DNA from: Scenedesmus sp. ARA3
Lineage: Eukaryota > Chlorophyta > Chlorophyceae > Sphaeropleales > Scenedesmaceae
Length of the DNA: 50,515 nt
Direction: 5' to 3'
Assembly (NCBI GenBank): GCA_004335835.1
Contig: RWJK01001373.1
Location: forward strand, 1 to 50,515
Of the stretch, positions 1 to 11,115 are shown piece after piece; within the stretch, counting starts at the first letter, position 1, and each line of letters begins with the position of its first letter. Position numbers and translations under genes: made by a program. Below the pieces are notes generated by a model, which had not been told where the DNA came from, did no database searches, and saw nothing but the letters and a program-made list of their open reading frames with translations.

Positions 1-2763
1 GGGCTGGGTGGTGGTGGGCTAGGCGGAGGCGGATAAGGAGGCCTGCAGGCAACACAGCAAGCAACATTGGCTCGATTGGGGCAGCGATGTGCTGTATCAG
101 CGGCAGCTGACGCACTGCTGTGTGCACTTAGTGTGTAGCTACAAGCCAATGAGTGTAACAGATGGCGCTGTGCAGCTGCAGCAAGTGCTTGATGTGTGGC
201 TGGCTGTTTGTCACTCACGGAGGCCTTGGTGGAGGTGGCGGGGATGGCGGCCTGCAGGCAGCATGCACAGATTGGGTTAAATTCAAACAAATTGATAGCA
301 TTGCAAGCCGCAGTTGGTGGCACGCCCAAGATAGCTATAGGTGCACGTTCATGCATATGGGCTGTGATTGACTTGCTGATATCACTCGCATCATTTGTCG
401 CAAACGCCACTGCTGTCACAGCACTCTCTTCACTGCTGTTTTTCTACCCCTGACACATTACCATCGGCAGCGTTGCATCAGCTACATAGTACAAATGAAC
501 AGCTGGCCCAGCCAAGCTAGCCATGGAGTGACGCAGTGCTGTCTACTTGCACTCACGGTGGGCTGGGGGGTGGCGGGCTCGGAGGTGGCGGTGGGGGAGG
601 CCTGCAAGCAGGTCACAAAAGACGCGTGCAGCTGCTGAGCTCTATTCAAAAGATACATGCTCGGACCATGTGAACGTATCCCTGCTGCAGAATATGCTGG
701 CAGCGCTGTCGATCTGCAGCATACTGGTGGCTTTGCACAAGCCCAGCAGTTTGTCTTCCATGCCCCATGCAATGTGACTTGGCACAAGTCGAGCAAGGGC
801 GCTCAGCACAAAAGAAACCAACAACCCCTGTGTGCTGCAAATGCATGCGGGCGTTCTCACTAACACTCACGGTGGGCTCGGCGGAGGCGGCGCATATGGG
901 ATGTTCACGTTGAATGTTGCCCATACATACTGGTACCTTGACTCCGTCACAGGATCGCACGTGTCACCACAGTTGCTCTGCAAGCCATAGAAAACCAGCC
1001 AGCAGCATTAATAAGACCGGCAGCAGGCAGATGTCCTTGATTGCCAGCACACACTGCAGGTGCTGACTTACCATACTTTGCTGCAGTGCACCAACTCGCA
1101 TGCTGGTACGCACGACTCGGTGATGTGTGATACATCACACACTGAATGACGCAGAGTTCAAGGCAGACAGGCAACAAAACTCGCAATACAAGGCAGCCGG
1201 CAGCCAGAAGCAGGTGCATAGCTCTGTCACTTTCCTTCTGTGGAGCTGTCCCTGATCCACATGACATGATGCATGCAGCACAAGTGCCCAGCCATCAGAC
1301 ACACAGCCGCACTTTTGTGCTCCTGCAATTGACAGCGACGAAGGTGCCGCACAGGGGAGTAGCGCCGGCGCCATTTGTGCACAGTGAGTTGATGTTGGGG
1401 CAGGCTCCTCCCAGCGCGAAACACAACTGCACGTTGTTTGCTGCTGTCGAAGCAACGCTCCTGCTGACGTTGAGCACCCCCGTGGCTCTGGTGGTGTTGA
1501 TTGTCACGTTTGGCGTCACTGACGACCCGTTGAGGGTTGCTGACACAACGCTGCCTGCGCATCCCAGGCCTACATAGTGGCAGACCACCAGCAAGGCAAA
1601 AAAGACGTGCAGAAGTATCTGTGAATGAGTGTTGTCTTGGCGTACTGACAACATTGTTGTGCAGCGCAGTGATAGAACGCTTGCAGAGCACAGGGACAGT
1701 GCACCAGTGACGCAGGAAGATGCATGATGATAATTGTGCGGGCGCGTGGCCGCATGCTGGATACTTGTGTTACACAGCGTGCCGTCTCATCCATTCAACA
1801 ACCTTCAGAAGTGAGCATCGCGCATAAGGCAGCATTGTCGGGAGCTTGTGCTGCCACTGTGCTGCTGTCTGCACAATACAGCTGGATTGACGGCACACCT
1901 TGCATCCACATGCATCCCCAAGTTGGGCCAGTGCACATACACGCACATGCACGGTAGTTCGTCGCGCACGCTGCGCGACTGCATGCGGCGCGCCGCAGCA
2001 GCACACTCACCCACTTGCAGCCCCATGCCAATTGTAGTAGCGCTGTACAATCCCCAGCCTTGCTGTGATACGCACAGGCCACTTAAGGTGGTGCCTGCTT
2101 GAAGGGTCAAGGCAAAGCACACGCTGCTGCCGCCGCCACTAGCGTAGCCAAGAGTCAAAGGGTATGAAGTAAGTATTGGCTCCCAGGTTGTGGGTATGTA
2201 TGGAAAGCCAGTCGAGGTCTGCTGCAGCTTGCGCGGCCTACACAGCACGCACAGCAGCAAGCGCCAGCATGATGCGAGGCATGTCAGGTGGGAGGTATGC
2301 TGCATGTTGGTGCTGGGATACATGTAAGCAGTGCTGCATTATAAGGTACTCCAATGTGGCAGCGTTCGACAATGTGTCATGCTCTGCTGTCAATGATCAA
2401 CACAGCACACTGTGTTATAGCAGCACTACTACTCGCTGCTGTCATTTATATTATATAACGCTGCTTCATTAAAAATGCATCCAAGCAGCACTTGTAGGCC
2501 CACCTGGATGCCAGGGACATGTCAGCAGCCTGCTCTGCTGCAGCATACGCATCAAGCCCAGCTGCTGCCTGCACCCCTGGAGCAGAAAAAACTGCTGAGG
2601 CAGCTGCTGCTGCTGCTGCTGCTGCAGTGCTGATCACAGCAGGTAATTTAACAGGCCCAAGTTTGGACCCAGCAGGGGCGCTGGCTGCAACAGCCGGCGT
2701 CCACAGAAGACCAGCCAGCAGCAGCAGCAGATGCAGAAGCAGCACTCGAGGTATGCGCTGCAT
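1..2763 (-). CDS. Pherophorin-like extracellular matrix protein (3' end outside window)
   Basis: Exons joined by hand: 2763-2504, 2237-2011, 1569-1313, 977-871, 601-557, 251-219 and 42 to beyond the left edge; junction phases agree throughout. The start gives a clear signal peptide (Leu-rich core, then WTPAVAAS). An Ala-rich stretch follows, then a pherophorin-type domain with the hallmark FPY, an SSVCFAL block and paired cysteines (CFALGG, NINSLC). After SNCGDTCDP the protein enters a spacer of PPPPSP/PPSPP blocks split over at least four short exons. Pherophorins are secreted hydroxyproline-rich glycoproteins of the volvocine and related algal cell wall/matrix: two globular domains joined by a rod of this kind. 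Only the first globular domain and part of the rod are here. The 1313 donor (GTGCGG) is the weakest junction. An alternative start at 2323 would lack a good signal peptide. Confidence 0.8.
219..601 (-). repeat. Phase-2 mini-exons coding Pro/Ser rod
   Basis: Exons 557-601 (45 nt) and 219-251 (33 nt), like the one at 1-42, each start after a CTGCAG or TTGCAG acceptor. The two complete ones end at GTGAGTG. They encode only P, S and an occasional R. Both complete exons are multiples of three flanked by phase-2 introns, so any number could be included or skipped in frame. Confidence 0.75.
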
Positions 2764-3561
2764 GGCATATGCCGCCTGCTGCTGCCGTCATCTCCTATAT
2801 CTATCGAACGTGTTGCGCGCTACCGCCAAAGATCAGGCCTCCATGAGTAGTGATGCTGGAGATATCAGGTGCACTACAGTTGCCTTGAGAGACGTACGAC
2901 GACCGACAGCCTAGTCGGCAGCGACGAGCGATTGTTTCAAAATGCTAAGAAAACAGGGCGATCGTGACATCCGTTTGTGTTAAAAGCTCATGACAGCCCT
3001 GGCACAAAGCCCTACGCAACTCGTCATCAGTCACTGAGTGCATGTGATGACAGCTTGCAGGCCTGACACTAATACTGCCAGGGCACCCAGCATCTTCCTT
3101 GCTGTTGTGACAGGCCGCAGCGTTCAAGCTACATCCATGTTGAGTTACGTGTGTGCTGCCACAGCCCGCTTATGCCAGCCATCCTGACGCTGCAAGCTTT
3201 GTCGTTGCTGGAAGCACAGGCACACTAACAGGCCCCTAGGGCACACATGCACTGACAGGCAAGTACATGGACACACCTTGCGGGTTAAACTGGACATTGA
3301 GACATACATCTGGACATTGAGTTGTGTTGCATATCGTCAACAACCCTGTTACAACCTGGTCGTGCTGCAGCGCTGGCAGCCCTGGCAAAACACTGTCGCC
3401 CAGCACAGCAGCCACAGCCAAGCCTACATTCAAACGCCTAAAGCCACACCCCTGTTACAAGTTACAAGTCCTGCGCATCAGAAACAGGCAAGCCTGCTTG
3501 AGATATGCTCTTCCGTGCGTAAAATACATAAAAAAAAAACATGGACAGGCCCACACCCCTG
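2764..3561. other. Intergenic, no gene seen
   Basis: Spacer between the pherophorin start and the DNAAF10 stop, holding the upstream flank of one gene and the 3' flank of the other. Short open frames here lack splice support and recognisable domains. Two TGTAA-like motifs are listed separately. Confidence 0.5.
3455..3466 (-). terminator. TGTAA-type poly(A) signals of DNAAF10
   Basis: Two TTACA motifs (TGTAA on the minus strand) at 3455-3459 and 3462-3466 lie about 100 bp after the DNAAF10 stop. TGTAA is the usual chlorophyte polyadenylation signal. The assignment rests on motif and position only. Confidence 0.5.
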
Positions 3562-6500
3562 TCACAGCTTGTGCAGCTTTGTGACGAAGCCCACACGCAG
3601 GCACTGGTCCAGCGCGCTGCACACAAACAGCCCCTGCTTGTCGGGGCTCCAGTCAAAGCTGTTGACCGGCTGCGAGGAGAGGCTGCGCTGCGCAAGCTGC
3701 TGCACGCTGCCCGCCACACCCAGCTCCTTGCCATCCTGGTCCTACAAGCACGAGAATGAGCAGCACAGCAACTACATATTTTAGACTACATGTTTTTGTA
3801 GATTGCAACGTATAAAGCGGCTCAGCAATTGACCAGTTGTGAGCAGTGTGGCTTACCACCTCCTTGCCAGTATGGTCCTGCAGGCAGTTAGGGTCAAAGT
3901 CATGTTGACCAAGCGCAGGACAACAGCAGCGTGCAGCTGCTGTGGCGGCTCAGCTACTTGCTGCATTGCCAGCAGTGCCAGACGCCAGCACGATGCAGCT
4001 CATCATGCAAGGCTCGCACAGTCACAGCACGCACAACTGCCCACTGCACAGCACTGTGTTTCACGTTTGGAGCTGTGGAGCCAGTGCCTGCGGGCCGGCA
4101 GCTCTACTAACACGTGTTATATAACATTTATGGTATGCTGTGCTCAGCCAGCACCCACCTTGACCTTGCGCTGGTCTGGGTACTGGTACTTCCACAGCGA
4201 CAGCGAGCCATCGCCGGCAGCCAGCATCACTGCATCCCTGTTCTGCGGCATGTGGTGTGCACCCCACAGCGTAGAGCCTGTGCTGATGGACTGGCTCACA
4301 CTAGCAAAGCCCTGCACAGCAACATCAAGCAAGCACATAACAACAACAGTTGTTATATGACACAAAAGGCAGGGAGGAACCATTTGTAGCAGGTACAGCA
4401 TCACTTCATACACCGGGATGCTGTTGCTGCCACAAGCAACATCCATGCTGCGCTGCTGCTGCCATGGTTACTGCTGCAAGTCAGCCTCAGCTGCCTGCTT
4501 GCTGACTGCTGTTGCTGCTGTCTCGGTGCGCCGCACACCTTCTGCGGGTGCTGCGTGCGTGCGTCAAACACGTGGAACTGAGACTCCAGGCATGTGACCA
4601 CAAACTTGTTCATTGGGATGTCGCGGCGGTCAAACTGCACCCCGCACACGCCATTCTTGACGTTCATCTCCCACCGCAGCTGCAGGACAGAGCAGGGAGG
4701 GACAGCAGCAGACCTTAGTGAAAGCCAAATTCGGGGTGCAGCTGGCACAGCACTGCTGAGCAGCTGCCTGCAGGATTCGGCGCACTGGAGTGTGGCGGTG
4801 ACAAGCAATTGGGGCTGTCGCCGCAGCAGCAGCACTGCTGCCGTCGCTGCAAGGCGGCCTCGATAGAAAACTCTGCAGCTGCAGCAGCTCAAGCACAGCA
4901 TGCCACGCCATGCCCAACAGCATCTGCAACACTCTGCCATCAAGACATATATCTGCCATCTGCTAGTTCAGGTGTCGCTGCACTCAGCTGCTGCTGCATG
5001 CCTGCTTGCGAGCCCTGGCAAGCATGCTTCATCACCCATCATTGCAATGTCCACGCGCGCATGCGCATGCGCAGCACACCTTGTTCATGCGCAGGTCAAA
5101 CATCTTGACGTCGCCGTTGTCATATCCTGCCAGCACGCAGCGCTCCTGGTCGTCATAGGAGTTGCCTATCGCTACACACCAGCAGTCCCTGCATGCAGCA
5201 GCACCCCAGGCAGCTCTCAGCTTGAGCATGCAGTGTGCAAAGCTCCGTAAAGGTTAAAGCTGCACTGCTGCTGCAGTGCCAGAAGCAGATGCAGTAGCAG
5301 CGGCGGCGTGCACCAGCTTGCGCAGCTGCGCTACTCCACAGCCAGCAAAGACGCAACCAGCCTGCACAACACCACACGTCCTGAGCTCATTGCTCAAGCC
5401 CAGCAACAGTGTGCCGCGCCCTACTGCTGCTGCTGCTGCTGTTGCTTGCCGGTTGCTTGGCATCATCCCAAACCCCACTCACCGCACGTTGTTGCTGTTT
5501 GCTGGCTCAAAGGCTGCTACTGGCGCATCGTGCTGCCGTACATCCCACACGCGCACGCAGCCGTCCCTGCCGCATGTCACCAGCTCCGGCGGTCCGTAGC
5601 CGTATGACTGCAGGATAAGAGTAAAGTGGCCACTATTAGTTGAAGTTCCTGCAGTAACTATGCCACTTCACCATCCAAAACATGCACAGCTCCAACCTGT
5701 GCAGGTGCACAGTACAAGGACTCTTCCGAATTGGCTGTGTCAGCCTTGCTGTGCTTGCCCCCCTTGCCATAGCTACAGCATCAATGCCAAACAGAGTGCT
5801 GAGCCACATCAGAGGCGGTTGCTTCTGTGACATTTAGACAGCAGCGGCACTTGCAGGATGCCTTATCATTGTTGCGTGCTGACTGACTGATCGCCTGCCC
5901 ACCTGGCCGCCGAAAGCGTCTATTGCGTTGACTATGGATGCATGCGCCTGCACATCCAGCAGCGGCTCTTTTGGCTGCTCTAGATCCCACAGCTGCAGCT
6001 TGCCATCAAAGGTGCCCACTGCAAGGCGCGGTTCTGACACTCTGCCTGCTCCAAAGTGGCTGCACTTGAAGCCAGCTTGGCCCTCTATGCTGCGTGCTAC
6101 TACTGCATCTGTGCCCTCTAGCTGGTAGACCTGCAAGCATGCAGCAGTGGCTATGGCGTTAAGCGGTGTGCATGAGCTACAAGGTGATGAGCGATTGCTT
6201 GTAAGTGAGCACAACTGACAAGGTCATGTGATGAGCATAGCTGCTGTCCTGCAAGCAACAGCACCCATGTACTGCAGCCGAAGACACAGGCTGCTTGCAC
6301 CATACAGGATTACATGTAGTTCTGGACAACAGTGGTAAAGCAGCAAATTGCTCCATGCAACAAACCCCGGCATGCATGTTGCTGTTCAGGTGTGCGCTGT
6401 GCCAGCCTGGCACGAGGTGCTGGGAGAGTTTCAGCACTCCTGCCGAGTACCAATGCTCACCTGCAAGCATCCGGTGCCTCGTGCATGCTGCCCAACTGCT

Positions 6501-6687
6501 ACGAAGTTTGCTGTGCCTGGGATCCATCTGCAGGAGCACAAACACACGGGAACGTTAGCAGGATGACGCTGCTGCCTGAAGTGCAACCTTCGTGTCCAGC
6601 AGCTGCTCACTTGGTGTCGTAAACTGTATGTGTAAGGCTTTTCTGCAGGTGCTCTAAGATCTGCGGCGTGCAGGTGGCGTCCAGCAT
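3562..6687 (-). CDS. DNAAF10: DNAAF10 / WDR92 axonemal dynein assembly factor, WD40
   Basis: Nine exons: 6687-6611, 6527-6461, 6130-5903, 5607-5483, 5188-5080, 4679-4539, 4311-4159, 3877-3857, 3741-3562. The sum is 1,101 nt (366 residues; the human protein has 357), and all junction phases agree. The protein aligns with human WDR92 end to end: WIPGTANFV and ARGTG near the start, then [74 protein letters not shown] and DWSPDK near the end, forming a seven-blade propeller. In animals and Chlamydomonas the protein is a cytoplasmic R2TP-linked co-chaperone for pre-assembly of axonemal dyneins. Exon 8 is a 21-nt microexon (DHTGKEV) in the loop before the last blade. The start at 6687 is the only ATG in phase with the conserved region. 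The gene is divergent from WDR83. Confidence 0.93.
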
Positions 6688-7055
6688 GTTTGCCGCTTGG
6701 TCAAGACGTCTACTGATGGCTGACCAAGTGATAGAAAACGACCCCCAGTGTTGTTTGCGATCATCAACCACAAAATTCACATGATATCGAGTATTTGGTG
6801 GCGCTTGAACCTAGTACACACAGCAAAGGGCTTGAACTCGTTGTTGTGACAGGTCACCTTCGCGAAACCCTTGGCAGGCCTCAACGCCTTCCTCGTTTGC
6901 CCCGATCTCAGCACTATTCGCCTTACATACGTTCACTGCGTATCTGTTGCATGGAGTTATCGCCTGCTTTGGCGACTGCTGCTGCTGACACTGTTGCTGC
7001 TGCTGCTGCTGCCCCTCATCCAGCACTTTTTCTCAACAGCAGCGTAGGCATCATC
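6688..7055. promoter_or_regulatory. Shared divergent promoter, DNAAF10 / WDR83
   Basis: Only 368 bp separate the two start codons, so both 5' UTRs and promoters must lie here unless transcripts overlap. I see no clear TATA box. A plus-strand open frame starting at 6795 crosses this region but looks like untranslated leader. Confidence 0.5.
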
Positions 7056-8007
7056 ATGCAGGGCCCAGCACCTCCGCCTCACATGTCGCTTCCTAGCAAT
7101 CTTGTCTTCAACCTCACAGGCCATGAAGGGCCAGTGCTGAACGTCAGGTTCAACCCCAAGGGCACCTACTGCATCTCCTGTGGGAAGGTTGGTGGCTGCA
7201 GCAGCTTGCAGGACTCCCCTTTGTACTCATTTAACAGGCAGCCAGGAATTTTAGCATGTCAACAGCAGCGGCAGTGTCGGCTTCAGTCAGTGCTGTGCAA
7301 GCGGTTGCAGCAACAGCACTCCTAAGAAGCAGCACGTTGCTCACGTCCTGCACTTGTTTGCACGCTGAGCACCTACCCAGTTGCAAACCCTATGTCGCCT
7401 CTACTTCGCACCTCGCACCTTTCGTGTGGCTGACATCTCACACCTATCAGCCACACCATGCGCTATGTGCTGCTCACACATACCCCCTGCGATCACCCAC
7501 ACATACGTTCAAATCCAAATATTGCAGGACCGCACGCTGCGCCTATGGAACCCTCACAAGGGCTTTGACATAAAGGTCTACAAAGGCCACGGCTATGAGG
7601 TCAGGGACGTGTCAGTCAGCACCGACAACAGCCAGATGGCATCAGCAGGAGGCGACCGGCAGCTGTTCCTTTGGGATGTCGCTTCTGGCAATGTTATCCG
7701 GAAGTTCAGGGGCCATGACGCAAGGATCAACACGGTGAGAGAGAAAGCTGACAGTTGTAGTGTATTGCCGGCAAAAACCGACTGCAAGAGCAGCAGCAGC
7801 AGGAGAGGTGCGGCTCGCACAGTGTATAGGAGAGGGCAGTGCTCGCAAGCTGGGGTGCAGCAGCAGCGCATGGCGCGCAGCAGAGTGGCATGGCTGTGGG
7901 CCTTATACTTCTGCATGTGTGGGGTGGGTTTGGCTGCCGTGTTCCTCTCTGTGCCTTGTAAGTACTGCTGCCTCAGCTGCTGTTGAAGTGCCTGGCGGTG
8001 GCGTTAC

Positions 8008-8045
<38 letters not shown>

Positions 8046-11000
8046 TCCAGGTGGTGCATGCTGCCTCTGACGAGGTGCTGGTCAGCGGGGGCCATGACCA
8101 GTGCGTCAAGGTGTGGGACTGCAGGAGCAGGTCCATCGACCCCATACAGACCATGAGGCAGTTCAAGGTGCGCTGCAGCAGCAGGGGTGTCTAGAATCTG
8201 TGGTAGATGTGGCTGCAAAGGTTCAATACGGGGGTGGCTGGACTTTGTGAGCATGGCATGCAATGGAGTGGTGGTTCGAGTTGTAGCAGCAGACTGAAGC
8301 AGCAGATTTGCTTGACCCCGTGCAGGCACTTGGAAGTGGCTCAGGCAGCAAACAACATACACGCTTTGTGACTGGCTTATTTGTCTTGGTGCTCCGCAGT
8401 GGAACAATGCCTCGATCACCGTGTCAGCATGGTTGCTGGCGTTAGCACCTGCAGCGCAGCTTGCACTTGCATCTTCACGCATTTGCTACTTACACAGGAG
8501 CGCGTCCACGCACAACAGTGTTACAGAGCACGCGGCCTCATCACGCCTCTGCTGCCTCTTCTTGCTGCCTTCCATCTTCATATCCCCAACCATCCAGGAT
8601 GATGTCACCAGCGTGTTAGCTGTCGGGCCCGCCATCCTGGCCGGCAGTGTTGACGGCTCGCTGCGCCGCTTTGACGTGCGCATGGCCAGCGCCTACAGCG
8701 ACGAGCTGCACCACCCGATTTCTGAGCTGGCGCTGACACATCTTCCTGCAAGTGCAATTTCTGCAGGACTGCTTCCACCCATAACATTGACACAGAGCAC
8801 GTGGCCTCACCACTCCCTGCTGCGTCTTCTTGCTGCCCTCTTTGCTTTTGTTTCAAACCTCAGGACGATGTCACCAGCGTGTTATCTGTCGGCCCCGCCA
8901 TCCTAGCCGGCAGCGTTGACGGCTCGCTGCGCCGCTTCGACGTGCGCATGGGCCGCGCCTACAGCGATGAGCTGCACCACCCAATTGCTGAGCTGGCGCT
9001 GACGCATGACGGCCTGTGCGTGCTGGCGGCGTGCCTGGACTCATGCCTACGGCTGCTGGATGTGCAGGCGGGGGAGCTGCTGGCCAGCTACAGGTGGGCT
9101 GCGGTGCGTGGGATGTGTATCAATAGTGCTTGTTTGTAATGATGATGCTGCCTTTGAGTGGCTCTTCTCAGTCGGCTGTGGCTGCTGGATGTGCAAGCAG
9201 GGGAGCTGCTGGCAAGCTACAGGTGGGCAGCAGCAGGAGTAGCAGTTGCCGGAGGTTTTGTGCGTGTTGTGTTGATGTTGCTTGGTCAATTGTCTGCGGC
9301 TGCTGGATGTGCAAGCAGGGGAGCTGCTGGCCAGCTACAGGTGCGCTGCGGTGTGTGGATGTGTATCATTAGTGCTTGTTTATATTGGTGATGCTGCCTT
9401 TGAGTGGCTCTTGTCAGTCGGCTGTGGCTGCTGGATGTACAGGCGGACGAGCTGCTGGCAAGCTACAGGTGGGCAGCAGCAGTAGTAGCAGTTGCCGGAG
9501 GTTTTGTGCGTGTTGTGTTGACGTTGCTTGGCCAATTGTCAGCGGCTGCTGGATGTGCAAGCAGGGGAGCTGCTGGCCAGCTACAGGTGGGCTGCGGTGT
9601 GTGGATGTGCATCATTAGTGCTTGCTATGTTAATTAAGCTGATTTGAGTGACTCTCTTTTCAGTCGGGTGTGGCTGCTGGATGTGCAGGTGGGCGAGCTG
9701 CTGGCCAGCTACAGGTAGGTAGCAACAGCGGATACCTTAGGTTTTGTACATGTTGTGTTGATGTTGCTGAGTCAATCGTCTGCGGCTGCTGGATGTGCAG
9801 GCGGGGGAGCTGCTGGCCAGCTACAGGTGGGCTGCGGTGTGTGGGATGTGTATCAATAGTGCTTGTTTGTAATGGTGATGCTGCCTTTAAGTGGCTCTTC
9901 TCAGTCGGCTGTGGCTGCTGGATGTGCAGGCGGGCGAGCTGCTGGCCAGCTACAGGTGAGAAGCAGCAGCAGCAGCTACCTAAGGTTGTGTGCGTGTTGT
10001 GTTGATGTGGTGAGGTTTGAAGTGAGCTGCTGGCCAGATACAGGTGAACTGCGGTGTGTGGGATGTGTATCAGTAGTGCTTGTTTATATTGGTGGTGATG
10101 CTGCCTTTGATTGGCTCTTCTCAGTTGGCTGCGGCTGCTGGATGTGCAGGTGGGGGAGCTGCTGGCCAGCTACAGGTGGGGCAAGCAGCAACAATAGCTG
10201 CCAAAGGTTTGTGCGTGTTGTGTTGATGTTGCTCAATCGTCTGCAGCTGCTGGATGTGTAAGCAGGGGAGCTGCTGGCCAGCTACAGGTGGGCTGCGGTG
10301 TGTGGGATGTGCATCAGTAGTGCTTGTCTATACTGGTGATGCTGCCTTTGAGTAGGTTTCTTCCCAGTCGGCTGTGGCTGCTGGATGTGCAAGCAGGGGA
10401 GCTGCTGGCAAGCTACAGGTGGGCTGCGGTGTGTGGGATATGTATCAGCAGTGCTTGTTTGTATTGGTGATGCTGCCTTGGAGTAGCTCTTCTCAGTCGG
10501 CCGGGGTGCCAGATGTGCACGCGGACGAGCTGCTGGCCAGCTACAGGTGGGCTGCAGCAGTAGCAGCAGTTGCCGGGTCTTTCGTGCGTGTTGTGCTGAT
10601 GTTGCTTGGTCAATTGTCAGCGGCTGCTGGATGTGCAGGCAGGCGAGCTGCTGGCCAGCTACAGGTGGGCTGCGGTGTGTGGGATGTGCATCAGTAGTGC
10701 TTGCTGATATTGGTGACGTTGCCTTTGAGTGGCTCTTCTCAGTAGGCTGCGGCTGCTGGATGTGCAAGCAGGGGAGCTGCTGGCCAGCTACAGGTGGGCT
10801 GCAGAAGCAGAAGCAGCAGCAGCAGTGGCTACCCAAGGTTGTGTGCGTGTTGTGTGGACGTGGCTACGTTTGTATTGAGCTGCTGGCCAGCTACAGGTGG
10901 GCTGCGATGTGAGTGGTTGGGAATAAGGTTGCATGCACGCGGGAGGGACAGTGTGAGATGCTGCAGAACACACCAGCTTTACTATGCTACTGACTGACTG

Positions 11001-11082
11001 GTTTCAGCAGTGTCTCTTCGCTTCCGCTTATGAGCCACTGCGGTGCGCGATTGAAGCGGGCAAGTTGTTTGCAGCAGCGGGG

Positions 11083-11115
<33 letters not shown>

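Noticed and set aside
6795..7055. Longer amino terminus for WDR83 from 6795
   Set aside because: The extension has no similarity to the family and would fill nearly the whole divergent promoter; better read as leader.
8598..8740. First copy of exon 4 as a genuine WDR83 exon
   Set aside because: It lacks a donor and the conserved DSCLRLLD part; including both copies would duplicate half a blade and break the frame.
9172..10896. CRISPR-like array
   Set aside because: Regular spacing but the repeated part is coding exon sequence with splice sites, and the spacers are themselves repeated.
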